14,604 bases of DNA, taken from NCBI RefSeq assembly GCF_934643405.1, contig NZ_CAKUCL010000179.1:1-14604 (forward strand), in the 5' to 3' direction. Positions 1 through 6,465 of this stretch are shown in pieces (the first letter of the stretch is position 1; each line of letters begins with the position of its first letter). Under the pieces are notes generated by a model. That model ran no database searches. It was not told the origin of the DNA and saw only the letters and a list, made by a program, of their open reading frames with translations. The stretch comes from an uncultured Actinoplanes sp. GTDB lineage: Bacteria > Actinomycetota > Actinomycetes > Mycobacteriales > Micromonosporaceae. The translations under genes and the position numbers were made by a program.

Positions 1-170
1 AGCTTGATCTTGCCGGACAGCACGATGTACAGGCTGTCACCGGCCTCGCCCTCGTTGAACAGGACGTCGCCCTTGCGGACCTCGACCGTGTCCATCTCCT
101 TGGCGAGCGCCTCAGCGGCCTCCGGGTCCACACCCTGGAAGATTCCGCTGCGCGCCAGTACCTCATCCAT
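1..170 (-). CDS. crp: Crp/Fnr-family cAMP receptor protein, N-terminal part (partial)
   Basis: Only the first 56 codons are inside the window; the rest lies to the left. The protein begins MDEVLARSGIFQGVDPEAA and runs into EGEAGDSLYIVLSGKIKL, the start of a cyclic-nucleotide-binding beta-roll. This closely resembles the N-terminus of the M. tuberculosis cAMP receptor Rv3676 as I remember it. Proteins of this family bind cAMP with this domain and DNA with a C-terminal winged helix, which is not visible here. The ATG start is supported by GGAGG on the minus strand (178-182), 7 bases upstream. A promoter with a TAGACT -10 lies just upstream. The family is secure; the cAMP ligand is inferred from the similarity. 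The gene is divergent from capA, and in M. tuberculosis crp also neighbours nth. Confidence 0.93.
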   Translation of the reverse strand, partial: MDEVLARSGIFQGVDPEAAEALAKEMDTVEVRKGDVLFNEGEAGDSLYIVLSGKIK

Positions 171-209
171 CGCCGCACCTCCGAACACGCGCAACGCCTG
201 CGCTCGATC

Positions 210-215
210 AGTCTA
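210..215 (-). promoter_or_regulatory. Likely -10 element of the crp promoter
   Basis: The minus strand reads TAGACT here, a good match to the actinobacterial housekeeping -10 consensus TANNNT. Transcription would start near 203, leaving a leader of about 33 bases that carries the GGAGG ribosome binding site. I see no convincing -35 hexamer, which is common in high-GC actinobacteria. The assignment rests on motif and position only. Confidence 0.5.
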
Positions 216-375
216 GGCGCACGCGGGCGGGAATCGGGCGGCCACCCCTTGATCGAAATGTCGCAGGGTAATCGTCCCGGCCGTGACGGGCGGTGTCTTT
301 CGTCGCTCGTGATCGGCGACAACAAGCCTTTCGACGGGTCGTCCGCGTCGCTACCCGAAGGTATCGTCGCCGTCG

Positions 376-1581
376 ATGAATTCCCACCCCCCACCTCGTA
401 AAGCAGGCGTTTTCGGCCGCCCTGTCCTGACTATCACCATTGTCCTGGCGGTATTGATCGCCATCGGCGCCGGAAGTGTCGCTTTTGCGAAGCGAGATCG
501 AGACCCGGCATCCGCCCGGTGGCAGGCGCCCCCGCCCTCGGTCACATCCCGTCCGAGCGGCGCCCCGGCGCCGACCCTGGAGTCCGTGCCGACCGCCGCA
601 GATGTGGCAGGAGACACGGTTTCCCTGTCCGCCACCGGCGACATCGTCCTGGGAAACGCGCCCGCGAAGCTGCCCCCGCACGACGGTGACGGCTTCTTCG
701 ACTCGGTGCGGGCCGGTCTCCGGTCGGACCTGGTGATGGGCAACCTCGAGCAGCCGCTGACCGAGGACACCGGCACGTCGAAGTGCGGCACGCCGCCGTC
801 GGCCAACTGCTTCGCCTTCCGCTCGCCCCCGTCCTACGCGCGGCATCTCAAGGACGCCGGGTTCGACCTGGTCAACACCGCGAACAACCACGCGAAGGAC
901 TTCGGTACGGCCGGGGCCCGCAACACCCGGGCGGCCCTGGACGGAGCCGGGATCCTGGCCACCGGCAACCTCGACGAGATCACCGTGGCCACGGTCAAGG
1001 GCATCAAGGTCGCGGTGGTCGGCTTCTCCTCGTACGCCGGCGCGAACAACCTCAACGACCTGGAGCACGCGCGGGAGGTCGTCCGGCGTGCCGGGGAGCA
1101 GGCCGACCTGGTCGTGGTGCAGGTGCACATGGGTGCCGAGGGCGCCGCGATGCAGCACGTGAAGCCGGGCAGCGAGATCTTCCACGGGGAGAACCGGGGC
1201 GACCCGATCAGGTTCAGCCACGCGGTGATCGACGCCGGCGCCGACCTGGTCGTCGGGCACAGCCCGCATGTGCTGCGCGGGATGGAGTTCTACCGGGGCA
1301 AGCTGATCGCCTACAGCCTGGGCAACTTCGCCGGCGGCGGGAAGACGCTCTCCGGCAGCGGCGTGCTGAAGTACGGCGGGATCCTGCACGTGACGCTCGC
1401 CAAGGACGGGACGTACGTGCGCGGGGCGTTCCTCTCGACGTACATGAACACCGCCGGGCTGCCGACCCGGGACAAGTCCAACGAGCGCGGGCGTCACCTG
1501 GTGGCTCAGCTCACGGCCGCCGACTTCGCCTCCTCGGGTCCCCGGTTCGGACCGGACGGATCGATCAACCCACCGGCGTGA
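376..1581 (+). CDS. CapA-family (PGA_cap) metallophosphatase-like protein, membrane-anchored
   Basis: The protein has 401 residues. Residues 1-16 are short and basic, 17-38 form one hydrophobic segment (membrane anchor or uncleaved signal), and 40-80 are a Pro/Ser/Ala linker. A CapA domain follows from about 82 to 350. Motifs seen are GDIVLG (metal-site Asp about residue 89), GNLEQPLT, NTANNHAKDFG, VVQVHMGAEG and VVGHSPHVLRG followed by YSLGNF, all hallmarks of the calcineurin-like CapA fold. The founding member helps export or anchor poly-gamma-glutamate in Bacillus, but most actinobacterial homologues have no proven substrate and there are no other capsule genes here. The extracytoplasmic location is inferred from the N-terminus. 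The ATG at 376 is chosen because it places the hydrophobic segment correctly; no strong ribosome binding site precedes it (GAAGG at 357-361 is about 14 bases away). A hairpin sits at its stop codon. Confidence 0.88.
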   Translation: MNSHPPPRKAGVFGRPVLTITIVLAVLIAIGAGSVAFAKRDRDPASARWQAPPPSVTSRPSGAPAPTLESVPTAADVAGDTVSLSATGDIVLGNAPAKLPPHDGDGFFDSVRAGLRSDLVMGNLEQPLTEDTGTSKCGTPPSANCFAFRSPPSYARHLKDAGFDLVNTANNHAKDFGTAGARNTRAALDGAGILATGNLDEITVATVKGIKVAVVGFSSYAGANNLNDLEHAREVVRRAGEQADLVVVQVHMGAEGAAMQHVKPGSEIFHGENRGDPIRFSHAVIDAGADLVVGHSPHVLRGMEFYRGKLIAYSLGNFAGGGKTLSGSGVLKYGGILHVTLAKDGTYVRGAFLSTYMNTAGLPTRDKSNERGRHLVAQLTAADFASSGPRFGPDGSINPPA

Positions 1582-1600
1582 CCGCTTGGATCGCGGTCAC
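1578..1600 (+). terminator. Candidate terminator hairpin at the capA stop codon
   Basis: GTGACCGC (1578-1585) and GCGGTCAC (1593-1600) form a perfect 8-bp stem with a 7-base loop, overlapping the capA TGA. There is no T-run after it, as is usual for actinobacterial terminators. It lies directly before the proposed nth promoter and would separate the two transcription units. Confidence 0.45.
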
Positions 1601-1606
1601 CCGGCG

Positions 1607-1612
1607 TACTCT
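1607..1612 (+). promoter_or_regulatory. Putative -10 element for leaderless nth mRNA
   Basis: TACTCT matches TANNNT and ends exactly 6 bases before the GTG at 1619. Transcription would therefore begin on the start codon. There is no Shine-Dalgarno sequence before that GTG. The same arrangement occurs before marP. No clear -35 is visible. Confidence 0.5.
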
Positions 1613-1618
1613 TTACCG

Positions 1619-2422
1619 GTGACTCTGGTGGCGCGGTCGGTCAAGCGGTTCGCGGGGGAGACGCCCATCGGGCGTAAGAGGCGCGCCCGCAAGATGGCGA
1701 GGATCCTCGCCGAGACGCATCCCGACGCGCACATCGAGCTCGATTTCACCACGCCGCTGGAGCTGGCGGTGGCCACGATCCTGTCGGCGCAGACCACGGA
1801 CGTGCGGGTCAACCAGGTCACCCCGACGCTGTTCAAGCAGTACGTGACGGCGGCCGACTACGCGTCGGCCGACCGGGCCGCGCTGGAGACGCTGCTGAAG
1901 CCGACCGGGTTCTTCCGCGCCAAGACCGACTCGCTGATCAAGCTCGGTCAGGCGCTGGTCGAGCGGTACGACGGGATCCTGCCCGCCAAGATGGACGACC
2001 TGGTGTCGCTGCCCGGCATCGGGCGCAAGACCGCGAACGTGATCCTGGGCAACGCGTTCGGTGTGCCGGGCATCACGGTCGACACCCACTTCCGCCGGCT
2101 GACCAACCGGTTCGGCTGGGTGCACGAGGAAGACCCGGTGAAGATCGAGTTCCAGGTCGACGACCTGATCGAGAAGCGCGACTGGACGATGCTGTCGCAC
2201 CGGGTGATCTTCCACGGCCGCCGGGTGTGTCACGCGCGCAAGCCGGCCTGCGGGGCGTGCACGCTGGCGGCGCTCTGCCCGTCCTACGGCACCGGCCCGG
2301 TCGAGCCGGCCCTGGCGGCGAAGCTGTTGAAGGGCCCGCGGGCCCGCGAGCTGGCGGTGGCCGCCGGAGTCGACCCCGACCTGGTGCCGGCCGCCGCGGT
2401 GACCGCACCCGATGCGCCGTGA
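1619..2422 (+). CDS. nth: Endonuclease III (DNA glycosylase/AP lyase)
   Basis: The 267-residue protein removes oxidised pyrimidines from DNA and nicks the abasic site, in base excision repair. The body matches actinobacterial Nth throughout (for example ELDFTTPLELAVATILSAQ). The helix-hairpin-helix LPGIGRKTANV carries the catalytic Lys (about 137), and VDTH carries the catalytic Asp (about 155). Four cysteines at about 204, 211, 214 and 220 have the C-x6-C-x2-C-x5-C spacing that binds the 4Fe-4S cluster. The frame opens at a TTG at 1586, but GTG at 1619 is preferred: it lies exactly 6 bases after a TANNNT -10 element and the extra residues are not conserved in type. GTG 1628 is an alternative. 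It is the first gene of an operon, and its stop overlaps the next start as GTGA. M. tuberculosis nth lies in the same neighbourhood beside crp. Confidence 0.95.
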   Translation: MTLVARSVKRFAGETPIGRKRRARKMARILAETHPDAHIELDFTTPLELAVATILSAQTTDVRVNQVTPTLFKQYVTAADYASADRAALETLLKPTGFFRAKTDSLIKLGQALVERYDGILPAKMDDLVSLPGIGRKTANVILGNAFGVPGITVDTHFRRLTNRFGWVHEEDPVKIEFQVDDLIEKRDWTMLSHRVIFHGRRVCHARKPACGACTLAALCPSYGTGPVEPALAAKLLKGPRARELAVAAGVDPDLVPAAAVTAPDAP

Positions 2423-3090
2423 CGCGGCCGCGCCGGTGGGTGTGGCCCCCGTTGTTGTTGCTGCTCGTCACGGTGACCGCCGCCTGCGGCTCGGATGACC
2501 AGCAGACCCGGCCGCCGTTCGCCGACTGCGCCGCCCTGACCACCCCACCCAGCACCGCCGCAAAGCCGGCTGCCGCAGCCGCCGTCCCGCAGGCAGCCGG
2601 CGCCCCTCGCCTAGCCGGGTTTGCCGCTCCAGCGGCGTCATCGGACGGCCCCAGCGGCCGCACCCCGCAGGTTTCGGACATTCCCGACCTGCGGCTTCCC
2701 TGCTTCACCGACGGCAAGCAGGTCGCCCTGCGCGACATCCAGGGGCCCGCGGTGATCAACCTCTGGGCCTCCTGGTGCCGGCCGTGCCGGGCCGAGCTGC
2801 CGGTCATGCAGCAGCTCGCCGACCGGAGCGCCGGCAAACTGCACGTCCTCGGCATCGACACCGGCGATTCCCGCGAGGCCGGGGCGTCCTTCGCGACCGC
2901 CAAGGGCGTCCGGTTCCCCACGCTCTTCGACGAGGATCGCAAGGCGCTCAACGCGCTCACCGGGACCACCCTGCCGATCACCCTGTTCGTCGACGCCACC
3001 GGAACGGCGTACGTGCATCGCCTTCCGCTCGACGCGCGGACCCTCACCGAGCAGGTCAAGGAGCACACCGGCGTGACGGTGACGCTGTGA
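2419..3090 (+). CDS. TlpA/ResA-like thioredoxin-fold lipoprotein
   Basis: The 223-residue protein has a short basic N-terminus, then a hydrophobic stretch (about 10-20) ending TVTAAC. This looks like a lipobox with Cys23 as the lipidated residue, although position -3 is Thr rather than the preferred Leu. Residues 24-85 are an Ala/Pro-rich linker. The thioredoxin fold follows: NLWASWCRPCRAELPVM holds the redox pair Cys120/Cys123, and TLPITLF holds the cis-proline (about 186). Proteins of this type reduce or exchange disulfides outside the membrane. Its partner is unknown, but MarP downstream has a cysteine pair that could be a client (inference). The GTG start at 2419 overlaps the nth stop as GTGA, indicating translational coupling; the longer open frame upstream runs antisense-free through nth and is not real. 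It corresponds in position to Rv3673c of M. tuberculosis. Confidence 0.88.
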   Translation: MTRPRRWVWPPLLLLLVTVTAACGSDDQQTRPPFADCAALTTPPSTAAKPAAAAAVPQAAGAPRLAGFAAPAASSDGPSGRTPQVSDIPDLRLPCFTDGKQVALRDIQGPAVINLWASWCRPCRAELPVMQQLADRSAGKLHVLGIDTGDSREAGASFATAKGVRFPTLFDEDRKALNALTGTTLPITLFVDATGTAYVHRLPLDARTLTEQVKEHTGVTVTL

Positions 3091-3812
3091 GCCAAGGCAA
3101 GGTGCTGTCGCGGCCCGACGACCTCCCGACATGGTTCGACCCCCTGCTCGCCCGGGTGGCCACCTGCCGTACCGAGGACTTCACCACCCTGCGGCCCCCG
3201 GCCGACGGCGGCCGGGCCAGCGCCGTGCTGGTCCTGATCGGGGAGAGCGAACCGGCCGCCGACACTCCCGGCGGCGCCGACCTGCTGATCCTGCAGCGGG
3301 CCGCGACGATGCGTAACCACGCCGGCCAGCCCGCCTTCCCCGGCGGCGCCAGCGATCCGGGGGACGCCGACGCGGTCGCCACCGCGCTGCGGGAGGCCGA
3401 GGAGGAGGTGGGTCTCGACCCGGCGAGCACCGAGACGCTGGCCCTGCTGCCCGACCTCTACATTCCGGTCAGCTCGTTCGTGGTGACCCCGGTGCTGGCC
3501 TGGTGGCGGCGCCCGCATCCGGTCAGCCCGCGGCAACCGGCCGAGGTGGCGCACGTCGCGAGGCTGCCGATCAGTGAACTGGTCGACCCGCAGAACCGTA
3601 TCCGGGTGCGGCATCCGAGCGGTTGGATCGGGCCGGCTTTCCAGGTCCGCGGCCTGCTCGTCTGGGGCTTCACGGCAGGGGTGATCGCGACATTGCTCGA
3701 CATGGGTGGCTGGACCAGGCCGTGGAAGCCGGGCCCGCTCGTCGAACTGCCGGACGCCTCGGCCCCGGTGCCCGCGGCGCGCGGCGGCGCGCCCGACGAG
3801 GTGTTGCCATGA
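3087..3812 (+). CDS. NUDIX hydrolase, CoA-pyrophosphatase-type
   Basis: The 241-residue protein carries the CoA-NUDIX extra motif: LLILQR, then RNHAGQPAFPGG at about residues 75-87, directly before the NUDIX box. The box runs G86 to about 110 and contains REAEEEVGL (R102, E103, E106, E107). The usual GX5E glutamate is replaced by Asp (GASDPGD), as is normal in this subfamily. Members cleave coenzyme A or acyl-CoA to 3',5'-ADP and phosphopantetheine, using Mg or Mn; the exact substrate here is not proven. The last 35 or so residues are Pro/Ala-rich and probably disordered. GTG 3087 overlaps the upstream stop as GTGA, so the gene is coupled to the thioredoxin-like gene. It is the counterpart of Rv3672c in a conserved order. 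Confidence 0.9.
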   Translation: MSQGKVLSRPDDLPTWFDPLLARVATCRTEDFTTLRPPADGGRASAVLVLIGESEPAADTPGGADLLILQRAATMRNHAGQPAFPGGASDPGDADAVATALREAEEEVGLDPASTETLALLPDLYIPVSSFVVTPVLAWWRRPHPVSPRQPAEVAHVARLPISELVDPQNRIRVRHPSGWIGPAFQVRGLLVWGFTAGVIATLLDMGGWTRPWKPGPLVELPDASAPVPAARGGAPDEVLP

Positions 3813-3871
3813 TCGTGAAGTGGCCCACCGCCTCTACGCTGGGTGAGTGTCCGTGGTCGATGGCGTCCTGA
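3809..3871 (+). other. Short ORF overlapping the NUDIX stop and the marP start (doubtful gene)
   Basis: An ATG at 3809 overlaps the NUDIX stop as ATGA and opens a 20-codon frame (MIVKWPTASTLGECPWSMAS) ending at 3871, inside marP in another frame. Ribosomes finishing the NUDIX gene could re-initiate here and cross the marP start. There is no other evidence that the peptide is used, and I would not call it a gene without expression data. Confidence 0.15.
3835..3840 (+). promoter_or_regulatory. Putative -10 element for leaderless marP mRNA
   Basis: TACGCT fits TANNNT and ends exactly 6 bases before the GTG at 3847, so the transcript would start at the start codon. No ribosome binding site is present. 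The same geometry precedes nth. A TTGCCA hexamer at 3804-3809 resembles a -35, but the 25-base spacer is too long. Confidence 0.5.
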
Positions 3872-5025
3872 TCCTCCTCATGCTGATCTTCGCGATCAGC
3901 GGATACCGCCAGGGCTTCGTCATCGGGGCCCTGTCGTTCGGTGGGTTCTTCAGCGGCGTCCTGATCGGGCTCCAGGTGGGGCCGCTGATCGCCGACCGGT
4001 TCACCGACAGCACCGCCCGGCTCGTGGTCTCCCTCGTGGCGATCTTCGCGCTGGCCGTGCTGGGGCAGACGCTCGCCGGGTGGCTGGGCACGCACGTGCG
4101 CCGGGCCATCTCCAGCAGGCCCTTGCAGCGGGCCGACGACGCCGGTGGCGCGCTGATCTCCCTGGTCGCGGTGCTGGTGGTGGCGTGGCTGATCGCCGTG
4201 CCGCTGGGGTCGACCCCCTTTCCGGGCCTGAACCGCGAGGTCCGCAGCAGCGCAATCCTCGGCGGGATCAACAGTGTGATGCCGGAGCAGGCACAGGCGC
4301 TCTCCTCGGCGCTGCGCGACACGCTCGACACCAGCGGCTTCCCGGACGTGTTCGGCGGTCTCTCGCCGACCAAGGCGCGGGAGGTGGCCGCGCCCGACCC
4401 GGCCCTCGCGAATTCGCAGGTCGTGCAGAAGTCGAAGCGGTCGGTGCTCAAGGTTCTGGGTACGGCGCCGAGCTGTTCACGCCGCATCGAGGGTTCCGGT
4501 TTCGTGTACTCCGACGAGCGCGTGATGACCAACGCGCACGTCGTGGCCGGCACCCGGGAGGTGTCGGTCGAGGTGAACGGGCGGCGCGAGCGGGGGACGG
4601 TGGTGGTGTACGACCCGGAGCGGGACCTGGCCGTCATCCGGGTGCCGGGGTTGTCGGCGCCGGTCATGCCCTTCGTCCGCAAGGCCGCGTCGTCCGGGAC
4701 CGGCGCGATCGTGCTGGGCTATCCGCAGGACGGCCCCTACGACGCGCAGTCGGCTCGGGTGCGCGACGTCGGGCCGATCACCGGCCCGGACATCTACGAC
4801 TCCGGCGACGTGACCCGGGAGATCTACACGATTCGGTCGCTGGTCCGCAGCGGCAACTCCGGCGGACCGCTGATCACCACGAACGGTCAGGTGCTGGGCG
4901 TCATCTTCGCCGCGGCCGCCGACGACAAGAACACCGGCTTCGCGTTGACCGCCGGTGAGGCCGCTCCGGTCGCGCGGGCCGGCGTGAACAACACGAAGGG
5001 CGTCAAGACCGGCGACTGCGCCTGA
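3847..5025 (+). CDS. marP: MarP-like membrane serine protease (CvpA domain plus chymotrypsin-like protease)
   Basis: The protein has 392 residues. Residues 1-130 hold about four membrane helices of the CvpA/colicin V type. From about 190 comes a trypsin-fold protease outside the membrane: MTNAHVVAG (His231), DPERDLAVI (Asp260) and SGNSGGPLI (Ser338) form the triad. Cys210 (APSCSRR) and Cys391 (GDCA, penultimate residue) match the cysteine pair that forms a disulfide in M. tuberculosis MarP (Rv3671c). That enzyme is needed for acid and oxidative stress resistance and processes a peptidoglycan hydrolase. The active-site motif reads GNSGG rather than GDSGG. The GTG start at 3847 fits the first membrane helix and a leaderless -10. 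It follows the NUDIX gene by 34 bases, as in mycobacteria, and ends 11 bases from the convergent mycP. Confidence 0.9.
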   Translation: MSVVDGVLILLMLIFAISGYRQGFVIGALSFGGFFSGVLIGLQVGPLIADRFTDSTARLVVSLVAIFALAVLGQTLAGWLGTHVRRAISSRPLQRADDAGGALISLVAVLVVAWLIAVPLGSTPFPGLNREVRSSAILGGINSVMPEQAQALSSALRDTLDTSGFPDVFGGLSPTKAREVAAPDPALANSQVVQKSKRSVLKVLGTAPSCSRRIEGSGFVYSDERVMTNAHVVAGTREVSVEVNGRRERGTVVVYDPERDLAVIRVPGLSAPVMPFVRKAASSGTGAIVLGYPQDGPYDAQSARVRDVGPITGPDIYDSGDVTREIYTIRSLVRSGNSGGPLITTNGQVLGVIFAAAADDKNTGFALTAGEAAPVARAGVNNTKGVKTGDCA

Positions 5026-5033
5026 CGGCCGTC
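5024..5033. terminator. Short palindrome between convergent marP and mycP
   Basis: GACGGCCGTC is a perfect 10-bp palindrome lying over the marP stop and into the 11-base gap before the mycP stop. It could form a weak two-way stop signal, but the stem has no loop of its own and the case is poor. Confidence 0.2.
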
Positions 5034-5036
5034 GGG

Positions 5037-6320
5037 TCAGGTGGTGTGGGAGAAGCGGCGGATGGTCAGGACCGCGGCCGCCATCGAGACCAGGAACAAC
5101 ACCGCCGCGGTCCACCAGCCCCGATGTGACGCGGGCGGTGCGGCGATCCGCGGGGCCGCGCCGAAGCCCGGCTCGGCGCCCAGCTTCGGGGCCACCAGTC
5201 CGTTGGTGGCGGTGTCCGGGGCCGACTGGGCCTGACCCGGCACCGGCGCGCTGCCGAACCGGGCGATCCCCGGCGACGGGGCCGTGTCGAGCGGGTTGTC
5301 GAAGACCGCCGGAACCGTCGCGGTGAGCGCACCCGTGGGGTTGACCAGGCCGAACCCGTACACCGGGTCGCGGCCGGCCGCACCGCGGTCCTTGGCGGTC
5401 TTGATGATCCGGTTGATCACCTCACCGGCCGGCATGGTGGGCCAGCGCGACCGGATCAGCGCCGCGGTGGCCGAGACCATCGGGGCGGCGAAGCTGGTGC
5501 CCTGCACCTTCCAGTAAGACCCGCCGGGCCGCGCGCCGACCAGCTGGGTCGCCGGCGCGGTCACCACCGTCTCGCGGCCGGTGATCGAACCGTCCCAGAG
5601 CTTGTCGCCGTCGCGTTCCATGCCGGCCACCGCGATCACGCCGGGCTCGCGTGCCGGGTACCAGACGCCGGTGTCGTTGGACGAGGTCGTCTGGTTGCCG
5701 GTGCAGGCGACGACCACCACGTCCTTGGCGAACGCGTAGTCCAGGGCGGCGGCGAGCGCCGCGCTGCTGCCGTTGCCGCCCAGCGACAGGTTGATCACAC
5801 GGGCGCCGTGGTCGACCGCCCAGCGGACCCCCTTGGCGACGATGATCGCGTCGTCGTACCGATTCTGTTCGTCCAGGACGCGTACGGGAAGGATCTTGGC
5901 CTTCGGCGCGATGCCCACCACGCCGTTGTTGTCGTCGTTGCGGCCCGCGATGATCGCCGAGACCGTGGTGCCGTGGCCGACCTGATCGCTGTCGCCGTTG
6001 CCCTGGGGGTCGACCAGGTCGAGGCCGGAGAGCACCTGGCCCTGAAGGTCGGGATGGCTGAAGTCGACACCGGAGTCGATCACCGCGACCGTGACGCCGG
6101 CGCCGTTCGCGTAGGTCCACGCGTCCGTCACGTCGAGCGTTCGCAGAAAGGTCTCGTCCTCGCGGACCGAGTCGCCGAGCAGCGGCGTCGTGGGCTCGGC
6201 GAACGGCGTGGTGGCCCGGGCCGGTGCGGTCGGGACGCCGAGCGCGACCGCCGCGGCCAGCAGCACCCCGGTCAGCCGGCGTCCACTCAGCACGGGACAC
6301 CGCCGCGGGACGTGCGCCAT
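5037..6320 (-). CDS. mycP: Type VII secretion-associated mycosin (subtilisin-like serine protease)
   Basis: The 427-residue protein has a signal peptide (about 14-36, ending APARA), then a subtilisin domain (about 60-340): VAVIDSGVD (Asp82), QVGHGTTVS (His116), CTGNQ (oxyanion Asn209) and QGTSFAAPM (Ser276). A Pro/Ala/Gly-rich linker follows (about 345-400) and then a single C-terminal membrane helix (about 402-420) with a short basic tail, the standard mycosin layout. Mycosins sit on the outer face of the membrane and stabilise the ESX secretion complex; they also clip some ESX substrates. The mature protein has only one cysteine (206), so it lacks the disulfides of mycobacterial mycosins. 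The start is supported by AGGG 5 bases before the ATG. It lies 145 bases downstream of eccC on the same strand. Confidence 0.93.
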   Translation of the reverse strand: MAHVPRRCPVLSGRRLTGVLLAAAVALGVPTAPARATTPFAEPTTPLLGDSVREDETFLRTLDVTDAWTYANGAGVTVAVIDSGVDFSHPDLQGQVLSGLDLVDPQGNGDSDQVGHGTTVSAIIAGRNDDNNGVVGIAPKAKILPVRVLDEQNRYDDAIIVAKGVRWAVDHGARVINLSLGGNGSSAALAAALDYAFAKDVVVVACTGNQTTSSNDTGVWYPAREPGVIAVAGMERDGDKLWDGSITGRETVVTAPATQLVGARPGGSYWKVQGTSFAAPMVSATAALIRSRWPTMPAGEVINRIIKTAKDRGAAGRDPVYGFGLVNPTGALTATVPAVFDNPLDTAPSPGIARFGSAPVPGQAQSAPDTATNGLVAPKLGAEPGFGAAPRIAAPPASHRGWWTAAVLFLVSMAAAVLTIRRFSHTT

Positions 6321-6357
6321 CGTGCCCTGCCGGGCCGGGAGCTCGTCGTTGCCGCAA

Positions 6358-6423
6358 TCACCGTTCGCATCGCCATTCTGATCCTGGACGGTCGATGCAG
6401 ATTACTCCGAATCGAGGCTCCAT
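6358..6423 (-). other. Short ORF in the eccC-mycP gap (possible leader peptide, doubtful)
   Basis: An ATG at 6423 (minus strand) has GGGAG two bases upstream and opens a 21-codon frame, MEPRFGVICIDRPGSEWRCER. It uses A- and T-ending codons (CGA, GGA, GTA, CCT, TCA) that are rare in neighbouring genes, which argues against real coding. It overlaps the proposed mycP -10 element. Confidence 0.15.
6399..6404 (-). promoter_or_regulatory. Possible -10 element for mycP
   Basis: The minus strand reads TAATCT, a TANNNT match, in a locally AT-richer part of the 145-base gap. Transcription would begin near 6392 and give a leader of about 72 bases. No -35 is evident. mycP could equally be read through from eccC. 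Confidence 0.35.
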
Positions 6424-6465
6424 TGCTCCCGTCCGTCGATGCCTATCGCACCCGGAGTGTGTTTC

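Noticed and set aside
303..325. Possible Crp operator in the crp-capA gap (GTGATCGGCGACAAC)
   Set aside because: It resembles half of TGTGA-N6-TCACA only; the second half does not match, so self-regulation by Crp is not supported here.
208..1497. 429-codon minus-strand frame opposite capA
   Set aside because: It is Arg/Val/Gly-rich, has no motif and no good start site, and capA motifs on the other strand are clear.
2073..3614. 513-codon minus-strand frame opposite nth, the thioredoxin-like gene and the NUDIX gene
   Set aside because: It crosses three well-supported genes and has no recognisable motif; it is a composition artefact.
5038..6357. Plus-strand frames opposite mycP (for example 5808-6521)
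   Set aside because: They lack start sites and motifs, and mycP shows a complete catalytic triad on the other strand.
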